Assembly: GCA_910577105.1 (NCBI GenBank)
Contig: CAJTMB010000003.1
Span: 62,001 to 126,000, forward strand
Length of the DNA stretch: 64,000 nucleotides
Direction: 5' to 3'
Source of the DNA: an uncultured Lachnospiraceae bacterium
GTDB lineage: Bacteria > Bacillota > Clostridia > Lachnospirales > Lachnospiraceae
The number at the start of each line of letters is the position of its first letter. Positions within the stretch are counted from its first letter, which is position 1. Both the position numbers and the translations under genes were made by a program. Of the stretch, positions 51,498-59,423 are shown piece by piece. The notes beneath the pieces are model-generated. The model was not told the DNA's origin, searched no databases, and was given only the letters and a program-made list of their open reading frames with translations.

Positions 51498-51995
51498 ATG
51501 AAAACAAGACGCATCTATAAGCATGATTTAACTGGACAGCGTTTTGGAAGACTCATGGCTCTATATGATACCGGAGAACGCAAAAATGGCAAGCCGCTAT
51601 GGGAGTGTCGTTGTGACTGCGGAAACATAACCAGAGTAAAGAGCAACAACCTCGTGAGTGGCTGTACTAAGTCATGCGGCTGTTATAGCCGCGAAAAGGT
51701 TATTGAAATGAACACAACCCACGGGGGAACAGGTACGAGGCTTTTCAGAATATGGACGTCTATGAAAACCCGCTGTTCAAACCCTAATTATAAAAAATAC
51801 GAGTATTACGGAGGCCGCGGCATAAAGGTATGCGACGAATGGCTCCACGACTTCGCAGCCTTTAGAAAGTGGGCGCTGGCTAACGGATATAAGGACAACT
51901 TGACACTGGACAGAAAAGATCCAGACGGCAATTACGAGCCGCAAAACTGCCAATGGGCTACATGGCACGAGCAAAGAATAAACCAACGGAGGTGA
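51498..51995 (+). CDS. HNH/AP2-like phage protein, possible homing endonuclease
   Basis: 165 residues. LTGQRFGRLMALYDTGERKN, WECRCDCGNITRVKSNNLVS and GCTKSCGCY form a Cys-rich N-terminal module, followed by RIWTSMKTRCSNPNYKKYEY and LTLDRKDPDGNYEPQNCQWA, a His-Me-finger-like end in which the usual catalytic His is Arg (LDRKD). Codon and base use is A/T-richer than its neighbours, which suggests recent arrival by homing. Nuclease activity is uncertain because of the altered motif. Confidence 0.65.
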   Translation: MKTRRIYKHDLTGQRFGRLMALYDTGERKNGKPLWECRCDCGNITRVKSNNLVSGCTKSCGCYSREKVIEMNTTHGGTGTRLFRIWTSMKTRCSNPNYKKYEYYGGRGIKVCDEWLHDFAAFRKWALANGYKDNLTLDRKDPDGNYEPQNCQWATWHEQRINQRR

Positions 51996-51999
51996 TTAC

Positions 52000-52182
52000 A
52001 TGAGCAAACCGTACAGAGTATGCCAGAAATGCGGCGCACACCTTGACGCCGGTGAAAAATGCGACTGCGAAGATCGCGCGGAGCAGGAAGTGGCTCAGGG
52101 CGCAGCAGACACGGCAGCACAACCGGCGACCGGGGACGATCGCGAGCCCGTACTCATGCCGGTGCTTATGCCCGGCGCATGA
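52000..52182 (+). CDS. Small zinc-ribbon protein
   Basis: 60 residues: CQKCGAHLDAGEKCDC provides a zinc-binding pair, then a flexible Ala/Glu-rich tail. ATG after CGGAGGTGATTAC. Its TGA overlaps the next ATG (ATGA). Confidence 0.55.
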   Translation: MSKPYRVCQKCGAHLDAGEKCDCEDRAEQEVAQGAADTAAQPATGDDREPVLMPVLMPGA

Positions 52183-52385
52183 CCGGCGCACGGTATGAGA
52201 CATGCCGGGAGTGCGGGCTGGAATGGAATGTAAGCAAGCAGGCCGCAATCCCGTGGAGCGGCTACCTCTGCCCGGTATGCAGAGGGAAAATACGAAAGGA
52301 GGCGCAGGCCCGTGAAAGTAGTCCAGACAAGAACACCGGGAGCCGCCGCCGTAGACTTCGGCGCGATCCCTTCTCACCAATCTGA
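52179..52385 (+). CDS. Small zinc-finger protein
   Basis: 68 residues from ATG 52179. CRECGLEWNVSKQ and GYLCPVCRGKIRKE form a four-Cys zinc ribbon; the tail is Arg-rich. Coupled by ATGA to the preceding gene. Function unknown; common size for phage early proteins. Confidence 0.5.
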   Translation: MTGARYETCRECGLEWNVSKQAAIPWSGYLCPVCRGKIRKEAQARESSPDKNTGSRRRRLRRDPFSPI

Positions 52386-52509
52386 CGCCATGTGCCGGAC
52401 GCTGATCGGCTGCGTCGGCAGATTGTTTGAAAACCCGGCCGTCACGGCCGACTATAAACGCTGGCAGCAGGAACGCCAGCAGAAAGGAGGAAACCATGCC
52501 AAAAATTGA
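52312..52509 (+). CDS. Small phage protein, unknown
   Basis: 65 residues from GTG 52312 after GGAGGCGCAGGCCC, overlapping both neighbours. MKVVQTRTPGAAAVDFGAIP is its start (GTG read as Met), then CRTLIGCVGRLFENPAV. No family recognised; the overlaps leave some doubt. Confidence 0.4.
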   Translation: MKVVQTRTPGAAAVDFGAIPSHQSDAMCRTLIGCVGRLFENPAVTADYKRWQQERQQKGGNHAKN

Positions 52510-53425
52510 GTATGTGCCTAAAAACTTTAGCGCAGACCGGCTCCAGATGATCGAAAAGGTGAACAAAGTCGTGGCCGAGTACCAAAAGCAAGGGTACAGT
52601 CTGACACTCCGGCAGGTGTACTACCAAATGGTGGCCCGCGACATTATCCCCAACAATATGCGGAGCTATAAGAACCTCGGAAACCTGATAAACGACGCCA
52701 GACTGGCCGGGCTCATTGACTGGCTCGCCATTGAGGATCGCACCCGGAACCTGCGCGGGAACTCACACTGGACGGAGCCGGGGAAAGTGATCGAAAGCGC
52801 CGCGTATTCATACCGCCGCGACCACTGGGAGGGGCAACCGAACTACGTCGAGGTGTGGGTGGAAAAGGACGCCCTGATCGGGATCGTCGGCCAGATATGC
52901 GGAAAGCTGGACGTGAACCACTTCTCATGCCGCGGCTACGTCTCACAGTCTGAAATGTGGGCCGCTGCCAGAAGGCTGCACCGCAGGCAGGAAGCAGGCC
53001 AGCGCGTCGTCCTTCTCCACCTCGGAGATCACGATCCGAGCGGCAAGGACATGAGCCGAGACATTCAGGAGAGGCTCGTCACCTTCGAGACATACGGCGT
53101 CACCTTCAAGCGGCTGGCCCTGAACATGGATCAGGTGGAACTCTACAACCCGCCGCCAAACCCTGCAAAGCTCAGCGACAGCCGGGCCTCCGGGTATATT
53201 GAGGAATACGGCGACGAGTGCTGGGAGCTGGACGCGCTGGAGCCGAAGGTAATTAGCGATCTAATCAGCAAGAATGTGAAGAAATACCGAGACGACACCC
53301 TCTACAATGCCGTGGTGGAGCGTGAAGCTGAGGAACGTCGGCAGCTCGACGATCTCGCGGAACACTACGAGGCCGTGGCTGAGAACTGGGAGGAAATCAA
53401 GGAGCGGTACGTCTACGGAGATTAA
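52496..53425 (+). CDS. Spo11/TopoVI-A-like (Mini-A-type) protein with Toprim domain
   Basis: 309 residues from ATG 52496 (AAAGGAGGAAACC). The N-terminal winged-helix part has SLTLRQVYYQMVARD with Tyr42/Tyr43 where TopoVI-A/Spo11 carry the DNA-cleaving Tyr in a YY motif. The Toprim part has VEVWVEKDALIGI (Glu123) and LLHLGDHDPSGKDMSRDI (Asp178, Asp180). No B-subunit GHKL ATPase gene is near. Free-standing A-subunit-like proteins (Mini-A) are known from mobile elements. DNA cleavage is inferred from motifs only. Confidence 0.6.
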   Translation: MPKIEYVPKNFSADRLQMIEKVNKVVAEYQKQGYSLTLRQVYYQMVARDIIPNNMRSYKNLGNLINDARLAGLIDWLAIEDRTRNLRGNSHWTEPGKVIESAAYSYRRDHWEGQPNYVEVWVEKDALIGIVGQICGKLDVNHFSCRGYVSQSEMWAAARRLHRRQEAGQRVVLLHLGDHDPSGKDMSRDIQERLVTFETYGVTFKRLALNMDQVELYNPPPNPAKLSDSRASGYIEEYGDECWELDALEPKVISDLISKNVKKYRDDTLYNAVVEREAEERRQLDDLAEHYEAVAENWEEIKERYVYGD

Positions 53426-53446
53426 GCAAGCGAAAGGAGCAAAGAC

Positions 53447-54715
53447 ATGAGAAACGAGGTTATTTTTGACAATCGGGGGATCCCGGACATTATGGTGGTA
53501 TTCACGCCGGACGAGCTGGGGCTCCCGGCAGAAATCAGAGGCAAGGCCGTGAAGGAGTACGCGATCAGCAAGTACCCCAACACCCTGATCGGGGGCGTGC
53601 CCTACTCCATGCCCTACCAGCAGCCCGCCGTGAACATCAACCACGACGAAGCGATCCGGATCTGCGAGGCCAAAGGGCCCGGCTGGCACCTTCTGACTAA
53701 TGACGAGTGGGCCGCGCTGGCACACCAGAGCCGCAAGAACGGCACCCTCCCCCGTGGAAACACTGACTGCGGAAAGAGCCACAGCCACCCGGAGGAAACC
53801 GGCACTACATACAAAGACGCCAGCGGCAGCAGCAAAACCCTGACCGGCTCCGGCCCGGAGACATGGAACCACACCCACACGGCCGAAGGAGTCGCCGACA
53901 TGTGCGGCAATATCTGGGAGCACGTCGGCGGGATCCGCTTCATGGACGGGCAGGTGCAGGTGATACCGGACAACGGCGCGGCAGCAGGCGCGGATCAGTC
54001 CAGAGACTCGAAGGAGTGGCAGGCAATCCACACAGCGGACGGCGATCCCGTCTACTACAAAGTGGAGGACGGCGAGATCAGTCTCCAGCCGGTGACGCCG
54101 GACTGCAAGGACTACGACGGCGTGGAGTTCAAAGAGCTGAGCGCTGAGGCCATGGACGTGCCGGAGAAGCTGATCGAGCTCGGCCTCTACCCTGCGCCCG
54201 GATATGAGGGCACGGACTACTTCTGGCTGGACACTGACGGCGAAAGGATCGTGCTCCGCGGGGGCCCCTGGCACTCCGGTGCGGCCGCTGGTGTGTTCGC
54301 CTTCCACGGCTACTCCTCCCGTGCGCGTGTCTCCTGGGGCGTGGGCTTCCGCTCCGCTTTAGTTCGATACTCTGGAGACTCTGGCGATCTGGACAATCTG
54401 GACAGCAAGGAGCAGCCCGAACCTGAGCAGACCGAAGCGGCCGATCCTGCCGAGACGCTCTCCGGCCTCGTCCGTCTCGTTCTGGCCCACCAGCTCACGG
54501 AGTTATACAGGGCAGCGGGCGGCGCGGATCCTGACAGCTTTTCCCGCATGGCATACGAGGCAGACGACAAGGAGATCCAGAAGGCTGCGGCCCTCGCGTT
54601 CCCGCTGTCTCAGGTGAACACGGCCGTGGAACTTTACCGCAACGTGAGCCAGCAGCTCAAAATCGCCAACACCCTGACCGTGACGATCGGAAAGGAGGCG
54701 GCCGACCATGAATAA
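53447..54715 (+). CDS. SUMF1/C-type-lectin-fold protein with retroelement-type variable region
   Basis: 422 residues. GWHLLTNDEWAALAHQSRKN and GVADMCGNIWEHVGGIRF are typical of formylglycine-generating-enzyme-like folds used by diversity-generating-retroelement (DGR) targets. Residues 271-306 (54257-54364) read RGGPWHSGAAAGVFAFHGYS then SRARVSWGVGFRSAL, the usual target-end scaffold with variable positions. Variable codons mostly end in C (CAC, TCC, GGC, TAC), as expected from mutated AAC codons. A 100-residue helical tail follows, which is unusual. No reverse transcriptase or template repeat is in the window. Confidence 0.75.
   Translation: MRNEVIFDNRGIPDIMVVFTPDELGLPAEIRGKAVKEYAISKYPNTLIGGVPYSMPYQQPAVNINHDEAIRICEAKGPGWHLLTNDEWAALAHQSRKNGTLPRGNTDCGKSHSHPEETGTTYKDASGSSKTLTGSGPETWNHTHTAEGVADMCGNIWEHVGGIRFMDGQVQVIPDNGAAAGADQSRDSKEWQAIHTADGDPVYYKVEDGEISLQPVTPDCKDYDGVEFKELSAEAMDVPEKLIELGLYPAPGYEGTDYFWLDTDGERIVLRGGPWHSGAAAGVFAFHGYSSRARVSWGVGFRSALVRYSGDSGDLDNLDSKEQPEPEQTEAADPAETLSGLVRLVLAHQLTELYRAAGGADPDSFSRMAYEADDKEIQKAAALAFPLSQVNTAVELYRNVSQQLKIANTLTVTIGKEAADHE
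54257..54364 (+). other. Putative DGR variable region (VR)
   Basis: This stretch encodes the end of the lectin fold and has no Asn codon although the scaffold normally carries several. Third-position C is kept in the codons that vary in related proteins. It ends in ttccgctccgctttagttcg, the position of the usual initiation-of-homing sequence. The call rests on resemblance; no template copy is visible. Confidence 0.55.
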
Positions 54716-55454
54716 CCTACGGGAAGTATTTCAGAAATATGCGGCCGTCGTGTTCTTCGACACAGAGACGACCGGCCTCGACGCCAAGACCTGCCAGATC
54801 ATTGAGCTGGCGGCGATCAGGATCGAGCAGACCGACCGGGGCACCCTGCGCATGGCTGCGAACCTCGACGAGTTCATAAGGCTGCCGGAGGGCGAGAAGC
54901 TCCCGGAGCAGATCACGAAGCTGACCGGGATCACCGACGAAATGCTGGAGAAGGAAGGGCTCGACGAGGCCGACGTGGTGAGCGACTTCGAGAAGCTGCT
55001 CGACGACACGGCCGGGCCGGTGCTGCTGGCAGCGCACAACGCCCAATTTGACCTCTTATTCACTCAGGCCATGGCTGGCAGATACGACCGGCCGCTCGCG
55101 GAGCTTCTGGCCCGCGCCGACTACCTCGACACCCTGACCGTGTACAAAGACCGGAGGGCCTACCCTCACAAGCTGGCGAACGCGATCGCGGCCTACAAGC
55201 TGGAGGACAAGGTGCAGAACTCGCACCGGGCGATCGACGACGTGGCGGCACTGTTTGAGGTATGCAAGGCCATGGACGACGAGCGGGCCGATCTTCTGGA
55301 ATATGTGAACATCTTCGGCTATAACCCGAAGTACGGAGTCGGCGGGCCCCGGATCGACGGCGTGACCTACTGGCCGCAGCGCTTCAACAAGTTTATGCAG
55401 TCGCCGAGCTACACGCTCCCGGCGCTGGCAAAGGGAGGACGAAACAATGCTTAA
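54708..55454 (+). CDS. DnaQ-like 3'-5' exonuclease (DEDDh)
   Basis: 248 residues. FFDTETTGLDAKTCQIIELA (Asp, Glu), LLAAHNAQFDLLF (Asp) and NSHRAIDDVAAL (His, Asp) give all four catalytic residues. It likely proofreads or processes DNA during phage replication. It overlaps the preceding and following genes by 8 bases each. Confidence 0.92.
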   Translation: MNNLREVFQKYAAVVFFDTETTGLDAKTCQIIELAAIRIEQTDRGTLRMAANLDEFIRLPEGEKLPEQITKLTGITDEMLEKEGLDEADVVSDFEKLLDDTAGPVLLAAHNAQFDLLFTQAMAGRYDRPLAELLARADYLDTLTVYKDRRAYPHKLANAIAAYKLEDKVQNSHRAIDDVAALFEVCKAMDDERADLLEYVNIFGYNPKYGVGGPRIDGVTYWPQRFNKFMQSPSYTLPALAKGGRNNA

Positions 55455-56169
55455 AAAAAGGGGAGCGGCCCCGACGCAACCGAGAAACCGCTCCGCGGGC
55501 TATCGCAAAAAGCGCAAACAGCCCACGCTCATTTTACACCGCTTCGCTGGCTTTTTCAAGCGGCGAAGCTGGCCGCAGGCGCTCGCGCTGGCGCTGGTGG
55601 CTCTGTCCGTTTTCTTCCTGCTGCACTGGCTGATCGTATCGGCGAGGGGCACGGACAAAATGGTGGCAAGCATACCGGAGACACCAACGCCAACGCCCAC
55701 CCACGAAGCAACGGAGGCCCCCACGTTCGTGTTCATGGACGACGAGGGGATCCCGGTAAACTGGGAACACCTGACGGACGCATGGGCGGCAGAGGCAGGC
55801 TACGAAAAGCGCTACACCCTGACAGACGCCGAGAGGCTGGAGATCGCTCAGGTAATCACCGCAGAGGCGGCGGGCGAGCCCTTCGCTGGCAAGGTGGCCG
55901 TGGCCCAGTGCATACTCCAAGTGTGTGAGGACGAAGGGATCCGGCCACCGGAGGCACTGAGGCGGTACAAGTACAGCACCAGACGCCCGGAACCGACACC
56001 CGAAGCTCTGGAGGCCGTGGAGGCCGTGTTCGACTTCGGACACGTCGCAACCAGTGAGCCGATCCGCTACTTCTACGCGCCGGATCTCGTGGAGAGCAGC
56101 TGGCACGAGTCGCAGGTGTACGTTATGACGATAAACAACCACAAATTTTTTAAGGAGGCAGAACAGTGA
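55447..56169 (+). CDS. Membrane-anchored SleB/CwlJ-type cell wall hydrolase
   Basis: 240 residues. Basic N-terminus, one membrane helix (about 49-66: ALALALVALSVFFLLHWLIV), a Pro/Thr linker, then a Hydrolase_2 domain with catalytic Glu in ITAEAAGEPFAGKVAVAQ and a YVMTINNHKFF end. Placed among replication genes rather than in a lysis cassette, so its role could be entry, lysis or wall remodelling. Start overlaps the exonuclease gene. Confidence 0.85.
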   Translation: MLKKRGAAPTQPRNRSAGYRKKRKQPTLILHRFAGFFKRRSWPQALALALVALSVFFLLHWLIVSARGTDKMVASIPETPTPTPTHEATEAPTFVFMDDEGIPVNWEHLTDAWAAEAGYEKRYTLTDAERLEIAQVITAEAAGEPFAGKVAVAQCILQVCEDEGIRPPEALRRYKYSTRRPEPTPEALEAVEAVFDFGHVATSEPIRYFYAPDLVESSWHESQVYVMTINNHKFFKEAEQ

Positions 56170-56438
56170 ACGAAGAAACCAAAAAGAACCCGATCCAGAG
56201 TGTGACCGATCTTCTCGCAGAAATGACCGCCCGCGCCGTGGAGGCTGAACGGCAGCACGCCGAGGCACAAAAGAGCTCGGACGAGTGGTACGCATACTAC
56301 CAGAAAAAGGACGCGGAACTCAAAGAGACAGCAGCAAAGCTGGCCGCAGAAATCGAAGAACACCAGAAAACCCGGCAGCAGCTCCGGGAAGCATTAAACA
56401 ATCAGGAAGGAGATCAGGGACATGGGGAAAGCAATTAA
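56166..56438 (+). CDS. Coiled-coil phage protein, unknown
   Basis: 90 residues from GTG 56166, whose GTGA overlaps the hydrolase stop; ribosome site AAGGAGGCAGAACA. Almost entirely Glu/Lys/Ala/Gln helix (RAVEAERQHAEAQKSSDEWY, then LKETAAKLAAEIEEHQKTRQ). No family recognised. Confidence 0.55.
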   Translation: MNEETKKNPIQSVTDLLAEMTARAVEAERQHAEAQKSSDEWYAYYQKKDAELKETAAKLAAEIEEHQKTRQQLREALNNQEGDQGHGESN

Positions 56439-57255
56439 GGCAGCGAAAGAACTCGCAACGAAACACGAGGCGGCCGTTCAGGCGCTCAGGGACATGGCCG
56501 GGGAAAAGGCCGACGAGCTGCTCGCTGAGGCTGAGAAGCTGGCAGAAAGCACCACAATGACGCAGACGGAGGCCGTCTATGCCATTATTCAGAAAATGAC
56601 CGACGAGGCAAACGCTCAGCTCGTGGGAGGCATGAGCAGCGACGAGGCAGCGGAGGCTCTGGCCCAGCTGGGACAGCCCGAAGATCCGGCCCCTTCTGTC
56701 ACGCTGGAGGAACTGGAAGGAATGGACGACGCTCTCTGGGCTCAGGAAGAAACCGAGGGCCCTCGCCCGGCGTGGAGGATCACCGACGACGGCTGCGCAG
56801 ACTGGGCCTGCCGGAAAATCGCAGAGGAAAAGGCAGAGCTTGACCGGATCCGGGAGCTGGCAGAGGCCCAGATCCAGAAGATCGAGGAAAAGCTGGCCGC
56901 CGCTGAGCGCCGTTATGAAAACGGCACCCGTTTTCTCACCGGGAAGCTCGCGGAATACTTCGAGACGGTGCCGCACAAGGCCACAAAGACCAAAGAGAGC
57001 TACCGCCTGCTGTCTGGCACGCTCACGCGGAAATATGGCGGCGCACAAATGAAGCAGGACGACGCCCAGCTCGTCCAGTACCTCAAAGACTCCGGCCAGC
57101 TGGAGTTCATCAAGACCGAGGAAAAACCGAAGTGGGGCGAGTTCAAAAAGCGGCTCGAAATCATGGGCGGCAGCGTCGTGGACAAGGAAACCGGCGAGAT
57201 CGTCGAGGCCGTGCAGATTATTGAGAAGCCGGACACCTTCTCAGTGGACGTGTAA
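56422..57255 (+). CDS. Gam/Gp157-like phage protein (host-nuclease inhibitor type)
   Basis: 277 residues. N-terminal helical region, then from about 112: WRITDDGCADWACRKIAEEK, RIRELAEAQIQKIEEKLAAA and FLTGKLAEYFETVP with KATKTKESYRLLSGTLTRKY. This helix-hairpin followed by a beta end matches Mu Gam / Siphovirus Gp157 proteins, which bind DNA ends and block host nucleases. It lies next to Erf, the normal partner. Confidence 0.75.
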   Translation: MGKAIKAAKELATKHEAAVQALRDMAGEKADELLAEAEKLAESTTMTQTEAVYAIIQKMTDEANAQLVGGMSSDEAAEALAQLGQPEDPAPSVTLEELEGMDDALWAQEETEGPRPAWRITDDGCADWACRKIAEEKAELDRIRELAEAQIQKIEEKLAAAERRYENGTRFLTGKLAEYFETVPHKATKTKESYRLLSGTLTRKYGGAQMKQDDAQLVQYLKDSGQLEFIKTEEKPKWGEFKKRLEIMGGSVVDKETGEIVEAVQIIEKPDTFSVDV

Positions 57256-57266
57256 GGAGGTAGACC

Positions 57267-58115
57267 ATGGCAGGAAGTACGAAGGCTGCTGCAGCAGAGC
57301 AGCCAAAAACCACCGAAGCACCGCCGCGGGCGTCCATGAGCCTGCAAGAGAAGTTTGTCAAGCTCCGGGAGGCCGTGCCCGCTATCACGCAGCGCCAGCA
57401 CTCCGAGGGCGTCAAGTACAAGTTCGCGAAGATCTTCGACGTGTACGAGCTTCTCACCCCGGCCATGAACCAGTACGGCGTCAACTTCGACATAGTGGCC
57501 GAGCAGGCCACCAGACACACCGAAAACGGCGATCCAATGTATTACACCAGCTTCCAGCAGAACACCCGGAACGGGAGCCGGATCGTGTGGGTGTATGAGG
57601 CAGACATAACGATCCGCTGGACGAACGCAGACAAGCCGGACGACATTCTGGAGGTAACGCTGCACGCTCTGGGAACCAATGACGGAGGCCCAGACAAGGC
57701 CAAGGGCTCCGCGTGGACGTACTGCCTCAAATACTACCTTTTCGAGAAATTCGGAATAGATCAGGGCGACGACGATCCCGACATGAGCGACCACGCGAGC
57801 GAAGGGACGCCACCGGCCCAAAATCGCCCCACAGCGCCTCAAAATGGCGCAGGGGGTAGAAATACCCAGCCGAGCGGCCAAACGGCCCAGAACGGGCGCA
57901 CAGGCGCTCAGAGGCCCCTCTCAGACGCTCAGCTCTCCCGCATGTATCGCAAGGGAGAGGACGCAGGGATCACTCAGGCGCAGATCAACGAGCGGATCGT
58001 CAAGAGCTACGGGCAGCAGGATCCGCACAACATGACGCGGGCCCAGTATGACGAAATCTGCAATTTGCTGGACGCCGAGGCGAAGAAACAGCAAGGAGGA
58101 AATGCGAATGTATAA
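57267..58115 (+). CDS. ERF-type single-strand annealing recombinase
   Basis: 282 residues. SLQEKFVKLREAVPAITQRQ, KYKFAKIFDVYELLTPAMNQ, HALGTNDGGPDKAKGSAWTY and CLKYYLFEKFGID are ERF features. A low-complexity Gln/Pro/Arg linker separates a C-terminal helical tail. It anneals complementary ssDNA during phage recombination, with SSB encoded next. Confidence 0.9.
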   Translation: MAGSTKAAAAEQPKTTEAPPRASMSLQEKFVKLREAVPAITQRQHSEGVKYKFAKIFDVYELLTPAMNQYGVNFDIVAEQATRHTENGDPMYYTSFQQNTRNGSRIVWVYEADITIRWTNADKPDDILEVTLHALGTNDGGPDKAKGSAWTYCLKYYLFEKFGIDQGDDDPDMSDHASEGTPPAQNRPTAPQNGAGGRNTQPSGQTAQNGRTGAQRPLSDAQLSRMYRKGEDAGITQAQINERIVKSYGQQDPHNMTRAQYDEICNLLDAEAKKQQGGNANV

Positions 58116-58458
58116 CCATGTGGGGCTTCTGGGCCGTCTGGCTCAGGAACCGGAACTCAGATACACCCAGAACGGCGTACCAGTGGCGAGCTTCGACCTC
58201 GCCGTGCAGGTGCCGAGCAAAGACAAGAACACCCCGCCCGACTATATCCCGATCGTGTGCTGGCAAGAACAGGCTGAGTTTGCAAGCCGGTATCTCACCA
58301 AGGGCCGCCAGATCGTTGTCGAGGGACGCCTCAGCACCCGGAAATATACCGGCAGCGACGGCAAAAACCATAAAGTCGTAGAAGTCAAAGCCTCCCGGAT
58401 CTGCTTCGCAGACAGCGGGCAAGGAGGCGGCGGCGACTATGGCTCCAACATTTCATAA
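58108..58458 (+). CDS. ssb: Single-stranded DNA-binding protein
   Basis: 116 residues from ATG 58108, 8 bases inside the ERF end. MYNHVGLLGRLAQEPELRYT, NGVPVASFDLAVQ, DYIPIVCWQEQAEFASRYLT and KGRQIVVEGRL are the OB-fold motifs. It ends GGGGDYGSNIS and lacks the acidic DDDIPF-type tip of host SSBs, so host-protein recruitment may differ. Confidence 0.92.
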   Translation: MYNHVGLLGRLAQEPELRYTQNGVPVASFDLAVQVPSKDKNTPPDYIPIVCWQEQAEFASRYLTKGRQIVVEGRLSTRKYTGSDGKNHKVVEVKASRICFADSGQGGGGDYGSNIS

Positions 58459-58476
58459 CACCGGGCAACCGGAAAA

Positions 58477-58509
58477 CGACCGCCGGACGACCACCGGACA
58501 GACCGGAGG
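58477..58509. repeat. 33-bp direct repeat, first copy
   Basis: CGACCGCCGGACGACCACCG and 13 further bases (GACAGACCGGAGG) recur exactly at 58931-58963 in the linker of the next gene. Confidence 0.9.
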
Positions 58510-58556
58510 ACGACCGAAAAGGAACCGAGAAACAACCACGAAAGGAGGTGCGCACG

Positions 58557-59423
58557 GTGGCATGGATCCAAGTACACCAACAACTCAAAGACCACCGCAA
58601 GCTACTGGCGGCAGCTGACGAGCTGGAGATCGAACCGGCTCACATGCTCGGTCTGCTGATCTCTTTTTGGCTCTGGGCTCTGGACAATGCGCCGAGCGGA
58701 TCCCTCCAAGGTATCAGCACCCGCATGATCGCGCGGGCTGCTCAGTGGAGCGGATCCCCGGACGACTTCGTGCAGGCTATGGCGCACGCCGGGCTTCTGG
58801 ACGAAGAACCGGACGGATCCCTGACTCTGCACGACTGGTACGAGTACACCGGGAAGCTGATCGACCAAAGAGAGGCCGAAAAGAACCGCTCCAGACGCCG
58901 CCGGGCTGCTGCTGCCGCTTCGCAATCGGACGACCGCCGGACGACCACCGGACAGACCGGAGGGCAGCCGCCGGACGACCAGAAAAAGACCGGAGGCAGA
59001 GTAGACCAGACTATACAAGACCAGAGTACACCAGATAAGACTACACAAGAGGGGGATCGCCCCCCTAACCCCCCGGAGCCGAAGCAGGACGCGCAAGAGC
59101 GACGGTTTTCTGAGTTCTGGCAGCAATACCCGAAGAAAGTCGGAAAAAAGGCGGCCCTCACCTCATGGAAACGAGTCAAGCCTGACGCCGAGTTATTCGA
59201 GCGGATCATGCAGGCGGTGGCCCTTGCCAAAGCCTCAGACCAATGGAGGCGAGAAGGTGGGCGCTTTATACCAAACCCGGCGACATGGCTCAATCAGGGA
59301 CGCTGGGACGACGAACTGCCGCAGGGCGGGGCATATCAGCAGGAAGCGAGAGGCAAGCCTTCCACCATGGACGTGCTCGCCGGTATCATAGCAGACGAGG
59401 AAGGGGGCGGCGTATTTGACTAA
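58557..59423 (+). CDS. Phage replication organiser (DnaD/replisome-organiser-like)
   Basis: 288 residues. GTG 58557 has AGGAGG eight bases before it; the GTG at 58548 lies inside that site. The N-terminal part (VAWIQVHQQLKDHRKLLAAA, then LLISFWLWALDNAPSG) is a winged-helix-like domain of phage replication initiators; a long low-complexity linker contains the 33-bp repeat; the C-terminal part has RRFSEFWQQYPKKVGKKAAL and FIPNPATWLNQGRWDD, typical of replisome organisers. It should load replication proteins at the phage origin. Confidence 0.8.
   Translation: MAWIQVHQQLKDHRKLLAAADELEIEPAHMLGLLISFWLWALDNAPSGSLQGISTRMIARAAQWSGSPDDFVQAMAHAGLLDEEPDGSLTLHDWYEYTGKLIDQREAEKNRSRRRRAAAAASQSDDRRTTTGQTGGQPPDDQKKTGGRVDQTIQDQSTPDKTTQEGDRPPNPPEPKQDAQERRFSEFWQQYPKKVGKKAALTSWKRVKPDAELFERIMQAVALAKASDQWRREGGRFIPNPATWLNQGRWDDELPQGGAYQQEARGKPSTMDVLAGIIADEEGGGVFD
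58931..58963. repeat. 33-bp direct repeat, second copy
   Basis: Exact copy of 58477-58509, here coding DDRRTTTGQTG in the linker of the replication organiser. Repeats inside a replication initiator gene are often origins. Confidence 0.9.
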
